Assembly (NCBI GenBank): GCA_009778165.1
Contig: WRKF01000175.1
Location: 1-32,664, forward strand
Direction of reading: 5' to 3'
DNA: 32,664 bases
Origin: Defluviitaleaceae bacterium
GTDB taxonomy: Bacteria; Bacillota; Clostridia; Lachnospirales; UBA5962
Shown here: one piece after another, positions 7,526 to 14,548 of the stretch
How positions within the stretch are numbered: position 1 is the first letter of the stretch
How the letters are laid out: every line of letters begins with the position of its first letter
Program-made: the position numbers and the translations under genes
Notes under the pieces: model-generated
Databases searched by the model: none
Told to the model about the DNA's origin: nothing
What the model saw: the letters and a program-made list of their open reading frames with translations, nothing else

Positions 7526-8218
7526 CTAATTTTCCTCCTGCTCTTGTTCTGCTGGCTCTGGCTCTGTTGGTTCTGGTTCTGTTGGCTCTTGTTTCGGTGG
7601 TGCTGGTTCTGCTGGCTCTAACACTGCTGGCTCTAACTCCATTGGTTCTAGCTCCGCTGGTGTCGGCTCCGGGTTCGGCTGTGCGGGTTCTTTATAAAAA
7701 TAAATATCCACACGTTCTTTCACAAACGCCCGCTTTTCTTTGGAAAGAGCAATACCGTGGCTAGCTGCAACAAGCCCATGTTTAGGCTTTTCTGCTGTGT
7801 CTACTTTTTGGCGTATTTGTGTGCAGTACAGATCTCTTGCGTCTCCTTCTTTGCTTTTGTGCATATTTACCCCATAACCTTCCAAGATAGAGAGCATATC
7901 GTCAAACAAAGATGCTATGTTGCCGCTGGGGTCGTTTTCCAACAGATCCATGTTGTCTGCATATAGTTTGGAAATATCGCCTAAAATAGAGTCAAAAATA
8001 AGACCTGCCCTGGCATCTCTGTAATCTTTTAGCTCTTTTTCCATGCCGGCAAGCATTTTTTGAAACTCGTGGTGGTACAGTTTGTGCATTTGCCGCAGCT
8101 CTTGTTCTATATTTTTGGTAGAATGTGAAAGCTGTGCTATAGTTTGATAAAGCTCTTTGTCGCCTTTGTTGCCCTGACCAGATTGGTTGCTGTCCGGGAG
8201 GGCAGGTTCTAACTGCAT
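7526..8218 (-). CDS. Divergent GrpE-like nucleotide exchange factor with Pro-Glu tail
   Basis: A 230-residue predicted cytosolic protein. Residues about 20-70 form a long coiled coil, then helices (71-115) end in LEGYGVNMHKSKEGD (112-126), and a beta-like part contains TAEKPKHGLVAASHGIAL (141-158) and the terminal KERVDIYFYKEP (167-178). This order of coiled coil, helices and small beta domain is that of GrpE, which speeds ADP release from Hsp70, but identity is low. Residues 181-230 are a low-complexity Glu-Pro tail not found in GrpE. I chose ATG 8218, with AGGAGG just upstream, over an upstream in-frame ATG at 8341 because the longer form would translate a poly-A tract into poly-Phe and lacks a ribosome binding site. 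It is the first gene of the operon, directly before Hsp70-A. The GrpE assignment rests on architecture and context. Confidence 0.68.
   Translation of the reverse strand: MQLEPALPDSNQSGQGNKGDKELYQTIAQLSHSTKNIEQELRQMHKLYHHEFQKMLAGMEKELKDYRDARAGLIFDSILGDISKLYADNMDLLENDPSGNIASLFDDMLSILEGYGVNMHKSKEGDARDLYCTQIRQKVDTAEKPKHGLVAASHGIALSKEKRAFVKERVDIYFYKEPAQPNPEPTPAELEPMELEPAVLEPAEPAPPKQEPTEPEPTEPEPAEQEQEEN
7529..7678 (-). repeat. Glu-Pro coding low-complexity repeat
   Basis: Imperfect 9 to 15-nt repeats with GGTTCTGTTGGCTCT-like units encode EPTEPEPTEPEPAE and related strings at the C-terminus of the GrpE-like protein. The tract is prone to length change by slippage or recombination and probably forms an extended acidic rod. 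Confidence 0.8.
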
Positions 8219-8300
8219 AATGTTTCCTCCTAATTGGATTTTGGAAGCTATTTTTAGTGAAATAGCCTTTTTAGACAACATTTTTATATATACATGAAGT

Positions 8301-8330
8301 ATAATATCACAAAAAAAAAAAAAAAAACAA
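8301..8330 (-). promoter_or_regulatory. Probable SigA promoter of chaperone operon with T17 spacer
   Basis: On the minus strand TTGTTT (8330-8325) and TATTAT (8306-8301) are separated by 18 nt, of which 14 are T, part of an unbroken run of 17 (8311-8327 as A on the plus strand). It lies 83 nt upstream of the GrpE-like start. A run this long is a classic slippage site and each length change would alter the -35/-10 spacing. No CIRCE or CtsR box is visible, so regulation by HrcA or CtsR is not supported. Confidence 0.5.
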
Positions 8331-8341
8331 GTGCTTTTCAC

Positions 8342-8801
8342 CTGTATTTTTCCACAAAATTTATACTATATCATTCCAAAAAACACTACAAATTTACATA
8401 AATTTGATTATTATCAAAGATGTTATTGTGCAAAATGACAGAAGCATAAAAAATCGAATTGCCCGGACCATGACAAACTCATGAGACAAAAAAACCACAA
8501 AAAAACTCGGGGGCTAGTCGCAACTTTCCTCTTGCTTTGTCCATAGCACATGTTGTATAATATATTTAATATTTCTCGCCACAAGTCAAATTTCAAATCA
8601 AAATTGATACATTCATTCATAAAGTGACTCATAAAGTCAGCCATAAAGTCTCACATAAAGAGTTTCATAGTTCGCATTAGAACATGCTTTTTTCACACCA
8701 AAAACCCCATTATTACACCATCCGTGTGCTATTCCCCTGCTTTTTTGCTTCATCTGTTTGCCCTAAAAATTAACCAACCTATATGCAATTTTAGATTATT
8801 G
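8342..8801. other. Non-coding divergent intergenic stretch
   Basis: About 460 nt between the chaperone operon promoter and the alarmone synthetase promoter. A 73-residue frame on the minus strand (8423-8644) has no ribosome binding site and a Phe/Cys-rich composition, so I do not call it. The only clear structure is a 12-bp phased repeat at 8618-8669. Confidence 0.6.
8618..8669. repeat. 12-bp tandem phased repeat CATAAAGT
   Basis: CATAAAG recurs at 8618, 8630, 8642 and 8654, exactly 12 nt apart, with a degenerate fifth copy (CATAG) at 8666. The four-base spacers between the units vary. The array lies in the divergent intergenic region and could be a protein-binding array or a slippage relic. 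Confidence 0.75.
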
Positions 8802-8810
8802 TGTTATACT
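8802..8810 (+). promoter_or_regulatory. Extended -10 promoter of alarmone synthetase gene
   Basis: TGTTATACT matches an extended -10 element (TGn plus TATACT). No good -35 is present at 17 nt (TATGCA), as is usual for extended -10 promoters. The start codon is about 115 nt downstream, leaving a structured leader. Confidence 0.5.
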
Positions 8811-8835
8811 AAAGGTGGAGGTAAAAGCAGTAGTT

Positions 8836-8891
8836 ATTACTTCTAAAGTAAATTGTAGGGAAAATTCCCCGTAATTTGTTTCAGAAGTAAT
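8836..8891 (+). promoter_or_regulatory. Structured 5' leader of the alarmone synthetase
   Basis: ATTACTTCT (8836-8844) pairs perfectly with AGAAGTAAT (8883-8891). Inside lie further complementary pieces: AAATT with AATTT, and GGGAA with TTCCC. Together they make a long branched or extended hairpin between promoter and start codon, 19 nt before the ribosome binding site. It is not followed by a T-run, so a translational or stability role fits better than termination. Confidence 0.55.
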
Positions 8892-8923
8892 ATAATCCCC
8901 AAAAAATTATGGAGGTGGTAAAA

Positions 8924-9553
8924 TTGCGCTTTGAACAAGGAGAGTTTGTAAAAATAAAAAGATTGATACTTGTATATGAATGGGCACAAAAAACTTTGCT
9001 TACTAAACTAAGTATTATTAACGAAGAATTTTCTCATTTTCACGACACCAACCCAATAAGTTACATAAAGGGCCGCATGAAATCCCCGGAAAGTATTGCC
9101 CAAAAACTCCATAACCTACATTTAGACGTTAATGCAGAAAATGCAAAGCAATATATAAAAGACATTGCAGGGATTCGCATTATATGCCCCTTTGCTAAAG
9201 ACATCACACAGCTTGTGGAGATTTTGCGTTCAATGAAAGACGTAAATATACTGGAAGAAAAAGATTATGTGCGTAACCCTAAACCTAGCGGGTATCGTAG
9301 CTATCACATTATATCAGAAATACCCATTTTTTATGCGGGAAAAGCAGAAAATGTAACAGTGGAACTACAAATTCGCACAGAGGCAATGAATTTTTGGTCA
9401 ACATTGGAACATAATGTGCGGTATAAGTATAAAAACCACATACCCCAACATCTGTGCGATGAGTTGGTTGTTTGTGCTGATAAAATAGCCGAGCTGGACT
9501 ACCGAATGTTTTTGATTCATGAAATTATTTCATTGATAAATAAGGATAGTTAG
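8924..9553 (+). CDS. Small alarmone synthetase, (p)ppGpp synthetase domain protein
   Basis: A 209-residue stand-alone RelA/SpoT-type synthetase, which transfers pyrophosphate from ATP to GDP or GTP to make the stringent-response alarmone in the cytosol. Seen: GRMKSPESI (50-58), DIAGIRI (80-86), KPSGYRSYH (120-128), ELQIRT (147-152) and WSTLEH (158-163), all hallmarks of the synthetase fold. There is no HD hydrolase, TGS or ACT domain, and the length fits the RelQ/RelP (YjbM/YwaC) class. I chose TTG 8924 because GGAGGTGG lies 7 nt before it; the upstream ATG (8909) would place that ribosome binding site inside the gene. A rhomboid protease gene follows 13 nt later. The RelP versus RelQ subtype is not decided. 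Confidence 0.92.
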   Translation: MRFEQGEFVKIKRLILVYEWAQKTLLTKLSIINEEFSHFHDTNPISYIKGRMKSPESIAQKLHNLHLDVNAENAKQYIKDIAGIRIICPFAKDITQLVEILRSMKDVNILEEKDYVRNPKPSGYRSYHIISEIPIFYAGKAENVTVELQIRTEAMNFWSTLEHNVRYKYKNHIPQHLCDELVVCADKIAELDYRMFLIHEIISLINKDS

Positions 9554-9566
9554 AGGTGTCAAAAAA

Positions 9567-10124
9567 ATGAAAATTCACTATAACTCGCCGGTAATTTTAA
9601 GTTACGCAATTATTTCTTTTGTAGTGCTAATAATAGGAGGTCTCACAAACCATGCCTCAACAAACGCACTTTTTGTGATATACCGCACTTCTCCTACAGA
9701 CCCGCTGTTATATCTGCGGCTCTTCACATATGTGTTGGGACACGCAAACTTTGACCACTATTTTGGCAATTTAACCATGCTGCTGTTGATAGGCCCAATG
9801 GTAGAGGAAAAGTACGGTTCCAAACCGATACTACTAATGATAATTGTTACTGCACTAATAGGCGGGCTCAGCCATATCGCTTTTTTCACTGTGGGTGCAT
9901 TAGGAGCAAGCGGTATAGTTTTTATGCTGATTTTATTAACTCCCTTCACAAATATGCGGCGCGGTCGCATGCCTCTTACATTTATCTTGGTTGCACTAAT
10001 ATTTATCGGACGTGAAGTAATATATTCCTTCACCGTTGTAGACAATGTGTCCCGGTTTGGTCATATATTGGGCGGGATTAGCGGTGCTGTTATGGGAATG
10101 TTTATCAATAAAAAAAGGACATAA
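9567..10124 (+). CDS. Rhomboid-family intramembrane serine protease
   Basis: A 185-residue membrane protein with about six hydrophobic helices. The catalytic serine is in GASGIVF (S115) and the catalytic histidine in GHILGG (H166). HxxxN (H64, N68) on an early helix completes the rhomboid signature. Rhomboids cleave single-span membrane proteins within the lipid bilayer. It has an AGAGGTG ribosome binding site and is probably co-transcribed with the alarmone synthetase 13 nt upstream. The bacterial substrate is unknown. It is a minimal six-helix form without extra cytosolic domains. Confidence 0.88.
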   Translation: MKIHYNSPVILSYAIISFVVLIIGGLTNHASTNALFVIYRTSPTDPLLYLRLFTYVLGHANFDHYFGNLTMLLLIGPMVEEKYGSKPILLMIIVTALIGGLSHIAFFTVGALGASGIVFMLILLTPFTNMRRGRMPLTFILVALIFIGREVIYSFTVVDNVSRFGHILGGISGAVMGMFINKKRT

Positions 10125-10144
10125 GAGCGATTTTGAGCAGACTC

Positions 10145-10603
10145 TTACACGATTTCAGCAAAACCCTGTTGGCGCAGAGCTTCGTAAATAACTATAGCGA
10201 CAGCATTTGACAGATTCAAAGAACGGCTATTCGGTACCATTGGTATACGGATAGCCGTTTCTTTGTATCGTTGCAAAATATCTTCCGGTATGCCCGTGGT
10301 TTCTCTTCCAAACATCACAAAGGCGTTTTTTGGGTATTGCACATTCGTGTATAAGTTATCTGCCCCCGTTTCGCACATATATATTGCGGGGTTATTATTA
10401 GCTAGCACAAAATGTGCAAAATTGTCGTAATAACTCACCCTTATTTTTTGCCAATAATCAAGCCCGGAACGAACAAGGGATTTTTCGTCTGTTTTAAATC
10501 CCAGCGGGTGTATCAAATGCAAAGCCGTGTTTGTAAGCAAACATGTTCGGGCAATATTTCCCGTGTTTTGAGGTATTTCAGGTTGATATAGTACAATGTT
10601 CAT
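10145..10603 (-). CDS. trmL: tRNA (cytidine/uridine-34 2'-O) methyltransferase TrmL
   Basis: A 152-residue SPOUT-family enzyme that methylates the 2'-O of the wobble nucleotide in tRNA-Leu species. It shows the family's N-terminal MNIVLYQPEIPQNTGNIART pattern, GLDYW, the MFGRETTGIP loop and the knot motif MVPNSRSLNLSNAVAIVIYE near the C-terminus. An upstream TTG (10624) would add seven residues, but family members start at MNIVLYQPEI, so I take ATG 10603. No strong ribosome binding site is seen. The gene follows arcA by 37 nt and may be transcribed with it; no metabolic link is obvious. Confidence 0.9.
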   Translation of the reverse strand: MNIVLYQPEIPQNTGNIARTCLLTNTALHLIHPLGFKTDEKSLVRSGLDYWQKIRVSYYDNFAHFVLANNNPAIYMCETGADNLYTNVQYPKNAFVMFGRETTGIPEDILQRYKETAIRIPMVPNSRSLNLSNAVAIVIYEALRQQGFAEIV

Positions 10604-10640
10604 ATTTATCACAAATGGGCACAAATGAGCGACTTCAATA

Positions 10641-11864
10641 TTAATCTTCCCTATATATCGGCATACTCATACACCTGGGGCCGCCACGCCCGCGGGATAG
10701 CTCTGCACTCGCAATCTCTATCGTTTCTAACCCGCGTTCCCTAAAAATTTTGTTTGTTACGTCGTTACGATCATAGGTTATAACAACGCCGGGAGCTATT
10801 GCCAAGGTGTTGGTGCCGTCTGCCCATTGTTCCCTAGGAGCTGCAATTACGTCGCCGCCACCGCAAGCTATAAACTCTATTTCGTCTAACCCCAAGGCGC
10901 TTTTTAGAGCATCGTCTATCTGTTCTTTGTGCGTTATTTGCAGCGTTGTTTCGCTGTCGCCTTTTTCTAAAATATATACATCTATTTTGCCGTTCTGATC
11001 CAATATTTTTGGGTGAATGCTAAATTTATTGTGATCCAGCATTGTAAACACCGTGTCTAGGTGCATAAAAGCACGGCTTTTTGGTATGTTCACAGCTAAA
11101 ACCTTCGTTATTTTGCCTTGCTGTGCAAATAGATTTTTGGCTATGTGTTCTATTGCAGCCGCCGTTGTCCTTTCGGATATCCCTATCGCCAACACGCTTT
11201 CGCTAAGAACAAGCATATCTCCACCCTCTATGCTAAACTTATAATTTCTGTCTAGCCACACAGGGGGTTTTGAATCTTTAAACATTGGGTGATTTTCTAT
11301 AATAAATTTGATAAACAAAGATTCCTTTCTTCTTGCGGGTTCTTTCATTTTGCTTATAGATATGCCGTTGCCTATGCTTGCCGCAGGATCTCTCGTAAAG
11401 TAAAGGTTAGGCATTGGCGAAACATAAAACGGATATTTTAACGTAAGTGCCAGCAAACTCTTTTTCTTCGGGATGTTTATTTCGTCTGTTCTTATTCCGC
11501 CCATTATCCTTTCCACAATTTTGTCGGTGCTAAAGTTGAGCAAAAACTCCTTTACCTTGCCTAGAGTATAGCCATACAGATAGTTGCTTTCTTTCAAAAA
11601 CGAGTCTATAAATTCTTCTTTTTGCGTGTCATTGCTCAATGCTTCTGTCATTAAATTTTCCAGATATAGAACTTCTATGTCCCTATCCCTTAAAACTTGT
11701 GCAAAACCATCGTGTTCTTTTTGCATATTTGGCAGATACGGAATATCGTCAAAAAGCAACTCTTTTAGATACTCCGGTGTTAAATTTTCTATTTCTCTGC
11801 CAGGTCTTTTTAAAATTACTTTTTTTAGCTTACCAATTTCAGAATTTACATTAATTGTATTCAT
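10641..11864 (-). CDS. arcA: Arginine deiminase
   Basis: A 407-residue enzyme that hydrolyses arginine to citrulline and ammonia, the first step of the arginine deiminase pathway. Seen: [14 protein letters not shown] (152-165), FSIEGGD (210-216, general acid/base E213), HLDTVF (268-273; H268 catalytic, D270) and the nucleophile C398 in [11 protein letters not shown]. Length and motifs are those of bacterial ArcA. It follows the YjiH-type transporter by 94 nt; that gap carries competing hairpins that may control it separately. The ornithine carbamoyltransferase and carbamate kinase genes of the same pathway lie 11-13 kb upstream at the start of the same gene set, an unusual split. No ArgR box could be recognised by eye. 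Confidence 0.97.
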   Translation of the reverse strand: MNTINVNSEIGKLKKVILKRPGREIENLTPEYLKELLFDDIPYLPNMQKEHDGFAQVLRDRDIEVLYLENLMTEALSNDTQKEEFIDSFLKESNYLYGYTLGKVKEFLLNFSTDKIVERIMGGIRTDEINIPKKKSLLALTLKYPFYVSPMPNLYFTRDPAASIGNGISISKMKEPARRKESLFIKFIIENHPMFKDSKPPVWLDRNYKFSIEGGDMLVLSESVLAIGISERTTAAAIEHIAKNLFAQQGKITKVLAVNIPKSRAFMHLDTVFTMLDHNKFSIHPKILDQNGKIDVYILEKGDSETTLQITHKEQIDDALKSALGLDEIEFIACGGGDVIAAPREQWADGTNTLAIAPGVVITYDRNDVTNKIFRERGLETIEIASAELSRGRGGPRCMSMPIYRED

Positions 11865-11904
11865 AAGCTCTTTCCCTTTCTTATCAGAGGGCAGAGGGCA
11901 GAAA

Positions 11905-11951
11905 GACAGAAGTCAGATCCGACTTCTGTTATCTAGCCTCTGACTTCTGTC
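11905..11951 (-). promoter_or_regulatory. Competing hairpins upstream of arcA
   Basis: Three arms: GACAGAAGTCAGA at 11905-11917 (plus strand), GACTTCTGT at 11921-11929 and TCTGACTTCTGTC at 11939-11951. The first arm can pair with the second (9 bp, 6-nt loop) or with the third (13 bp). The two stems exclude each other. On the transcript they lie between the transporter stop and arcA, followed by CTTTCTG. This is the geometry of an attenuator or RNA switch, but could be a chance repeat. Confidence 0.5.
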
Positions 11952-11958
11952 ATCTGAT

Positions 11959-13341
11959 CTATGGGTTAAACAAAAAACTTGTAAGCACTACAATAATCGG
12001 TATAGCAATTATTGTACGTATCATAAAGATTGCAAACAACTTTCCAACACCCAAAGGTATTTTTGACTTGATTATAAGAGCGCCGGTTTCCGCTAGGTAT
12101 ATAAGCTGTACAATAGATAATACCCCCAAAATAAACTGGGTGTTTATAGGGGCGTTACCAAGCAACAGAGCAGGTATAAACATGTCCATAAACCCTACCA
12201 AAGTAGCAGGTGCATATGCAAATGCGTCCGGTACTTGGAAAATGTTCAAATACCAACCCATCGGTTGAGAAATCCAGTCAAGCACGTCTGTTAGCTCGTG
12301 AACCATAAGCGCAAGTGTTCCCCAAGCAAGTATAATTGGCACCAAGTCTAGCAAAAGGCTCAAATAACCGTCTTTGATAGACGATACAAAAGTTTTGCTA
12401 TTTACAGCATTGGCTTTTTTTGTGGCTGAAGTTACAGCAGCGGAAAACAAAGAGCCGCCTGTATCCTCGTTTTCTTGTATCTGTTTGCCTACGTCTTCTA
12501 CATAGGTGTTTGTGATACCCCTAAGCGGCCATATCCTGGGCATTATCATCGCAAGGATAAGTACGGTTATACCCATAACTGCGTAGAATGTGAAAAAGTG
12601 GCCATCTAAGCCGATGGTGTTAACAACAACAAGGGTAAAAGGTATAGAAACAGTGGCAAAGTTTGTTGCAGAAACTGCCGCCTCCCTGCGGGTATAGTAG
12701 CCTTTGTCTAGCTGACCTGTTGTAATAACAATAGATGCAGCAGAAGAGCCAAACCAAGAAGCAAGCAAGTCTACAGAGGCACGACCGGGCAGTGTAAACA
12801 GTACCCGTACAACCTTTCTAACGAGTGTACCCAAAAACTCCATAAAGCCAAACTCTGTCAAAAAAGGTAAGCCTAAAGGAAGCACGATAAAGATAACAGC
12901 AATACCGGCTACAACATCTATCATAACATCCCCCGTCCAGGCAGCTATAACAGAATCGGGTCCGTTGCCAGTAATAAGCATTAGTACAATTGCAAAAGCT
13001 ATAATCCTAGTTGCAAAGTAGAGTGGAGAAACAACAAAAGTATTTTTTAACCGAGGGTTGTTCATTATAAAACTAGGCTTTAACCACTGGGCGGCAACGG
13101 TTCCACAAAAGGAAACGGTTATAATCGCAAGTACTATCCAGTGTCGGAAGTCTAACCCTTCAATCCCCAAAAAACCGCCTGCGGGGTTAAAAAAACCGTT
13201 TATCCAGCCTATAATCATACCCAAAAATATGTTAAAGGCTCCTTCCCCATCCGGTATGGGGGTTAAGAATAGAAATATACCTAGCAAGGAAAAAATTAAA
13301 AACTTGCCGGCGTTGGGTTTTGTTTCAGATGAATTACTCAT
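11959..13341 (-). CDS. YjiH-type nucleoside-recognition (Gate) domain membrane transporter
   Basis: A 460-residue multi-spanning membrane protein with about ten to eleven hydrophobic helices. Features of YjiH-type proteins with the Gate domain include FGSSAASIVITTGQLDKGYYTRREAAVSATNF around 200-230 (intramembrane small-residue loop) and the related second half PALLLGNAPINTQFILGVL. No experimental substrate is known for most members. The ATG overlaps the orr stop (ATGA) with AGGAGG inside orr, so it is translationally coupled to ornithine racemase. That link suggests transport of arginine, ornithine or a product, perhaps exchange, but the substrate is inferred only. Confidence 0.8.
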   Translation of the reverse strand: MSNSSETKPNAGKFLIFSLLGIFLFLTPIPDGEGAFNIFLGMIIGWINGFFNPAGGFLGIEGLDFRHWIVLAIITVSFCGTVAAQWLKPSFIMNNPRLKNTFVVSPLYFATRIIAFAIVLMLITGNGPDSVIAAWTGDVMIDVVAGIAVIFIVLPLGLPFLTEFGFMEFLGTLVRKVVRVLFTLPGRASVDLLASWFGSSAASIVITTGQLDKGYYTRREAAVSATNFATVSIPFTLVVVNTIGLDGHFFTFYAVMGITVLILAMIMPRIWPLRGITNTYVEDVGKQIQENEDTGGSLFSAAVTSATKKANAVNSKTFVSSIKDGYLSLLLDLVPIILAWGTLALMVHELTDVLDWISQPMGWYLNIFQVPDAFAYAPATLVGFMDMFIPALLLGNAPINTQFILGVLSIVQLIYLAETGALIIKSKIPLGVGKLFAIFMIRTIIAIPIIVVLTSFLFNP

Positions 13342-14411
13342 AATGCCTCCTTATAATTTCTTTCTACGTAGTTACTTGTAAAACCTTTCAAAATAGCACC
13401 ATAGGAAAGAGAAAATGTTAAAGTATCTCCTACCACAAACTCCCCCGCATTGGTAATATCCACAATAAGGTGGTCGGAGCTCGCACCTATTATTTCCACA
13501 TTAGGTGTTAGGCACGTCATACCCTCTTGATCAATATCCTGCCTGCCTACCGCCAATATTGCCCTTTTACCCACACCTTTGTCAGTATATGTAGGCTTTT
13601 CACCAAAGGCGTTCATGCCCAACTCTCCAAAGGGCATAGAGGGTTTTTCCATAATCTCCACCATCTCCGCTTCCAGGGTTACAACGTCTTGCTTTAACGA
13701 TGGCAAATATTCGCCAAAGGCTGTTTCCATACCCCTTATCAAAGCCTCGCCCAATCGCAAATTGTTTACTTCTTTTGGCATCTCATCCCGCTCTAGCAGA
13801 TACAGGGAGCTAGAGTTGCCGCCGGAAATAATGTCGATTTTTGTATCAAACTTTGTTTCTATTTTTTTTGCTATTTGGCAAAGTGTGGTTAGGTTATGGT
13901 TGGTGGGCAAAACAGAGCCGTAACAAGTTAAGTTTACTCCCACACCCGCCAAAGATAGATTGGGATGGGATAGGATATCCGCCGCTGTTTTGAAAATCAG
14001 ATCCTGATTAGTGTAATATATGCCTTCCCGCAAGTCCCCCAAATCTATCATCAACATAATACCGTGATTCAGACCGACCTTTTTCGCCGCTTCTCCAAGA
14101 GCATGTATTGTTTTAATTTCAGAGTTAAATGAAATATCACAAGTCTTTACAGTTTCCACAGCGTTGTGAATGGATGGTAGTCTAAGTAGCATTGTTTTTG
14201 TAGATTTGTTTGGGTAATTAGCTATATTTTCTAAACGGGAGTCTGCCAAAAAGTCTACAGATAGGTCTTGTAAAACTGCCACAAGTTTTGGATCTGCTGT
14301 AAACACTTTTGTGACAACAGACATGGATATACCTTTGCTACGACACATTTCCAAAAGGGTTTTGGTGTTATGTTTTAGTTTTTCCAGATCTATATTTAGT
14401 CTTGGATACAT
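13338..14411 (-). CDS. orr: Ornithine racemase (PLP-dependent)
   Basis: A 357-residue alanine-racemase-fold enzyme that interconverts L- and D-ornithine, supplying D-ornithine to the aminomutase. The PLP lysine is K35 in SVVTKVFTAD. The phosphate-binding and beta-domain segments, SGGNSSSLYLL and LRLGEALIRGMETAFGEYLP, match the Orr/YhfX-like branch rather than Alr. The gene sits within the ornithine pathway set. Two tandem AAGGAG sites precede the start within a short direct repeat (ATGAAAGGAGA twice), with the second correctly spaced. The product overlaps the transporter gene by 4 nt. Confidence 0.93.
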   Translation of the reverse strand: MYPRLNIDLEKLKHNTKTLLEMCRSKGISMSVVTKVFTADPKLVAVLQDLSVDFLADSRLENIANYPNKSTKTMLLRLPSIHNAVETVKTCDISFNSEIKTIHALGEAAKKVGLNHGIMLMIDLGDLREGIYYTNQDLIFKTAADILSHPNLSLAGVGVNLTCYGSVLPTNHNLTTLCQIAKKIETKFDTKIDIISGGNSSSLYLLERDEMPKEVNNLRLGEALIRGMETAFGEYLPSLKQDVVTLEAEMVEIMEKPSMPFGELGMNAFGEKPTYTDKGVGKRAILAVGRQDIDQEGMTCLTPNVEIIGASSDHLIVDITNAGEFVVGDTLTFSLSYGAILKGFTSNYVERNYKEAL

Positions 14412-14460
14412 ATTCTCCTTTCATAAAATCTCCTTTCATATAGAATAAAATAATTGTTTT

Positions 14461-14510
14461 GGGGACCAGCCCCCAACCCCCGGTATTTTAATTGTTACTA
14501 AAATAACCGG
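14461..14510 (-). repeat. Hairpins between the mutL-like gene and orr
   Basis: CCGGTATTTTA (14480-14490) pairs with TAAAATAACCGG (14499-14510) apart from one bulge, and GGGGACCAGCCCC (14461-14473) forms a second hairpin. They lie in a 137-nt gap. A weak terminator or processing site could separate expression of the two blocks. No T-run follows the first stem. Confidence 0.5.
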
Positions 14511-14548
14511 ACTAAAATAACGGAGCCTGAGGGCTGCCCCCCAAAGTT

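Noticed and set aside
8219-8341. N-terminal extension of the GrpE-like protein
   Set aside because: It would translate the poly-A/T tract into a poly-Phe run and cross the promoter; ATG 8218 has AGGAGG and fits the family.
8219-8400. CIRCE or CtsR heat-shock operators near the chaperone genes and htpG
   Set aside because: No TTAGCACTC-N9-GAGTGCTAA or AGTCAAA-type repeat was seen at either promoter.
8423-8644. 73-residue open frame on the minus strand
   Set aside because: No ribosome binding site, odd Phe/Trp/Cys-rich composition, and its N-terminal part is made by the 12-bp repeat array.
10122-10147. TAAGAG/CTCTTA inverted repeat between rhomboid and trmL as a terminator
   Set aside because: Only a 6-bp stem with a long loop and no T-run; too weak to call.
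10604-10624. TTG start for trmL seven codons upstream
   Set aside because: Family members begin at MNIVLYQPEI; the extension is not conserved in pattern.
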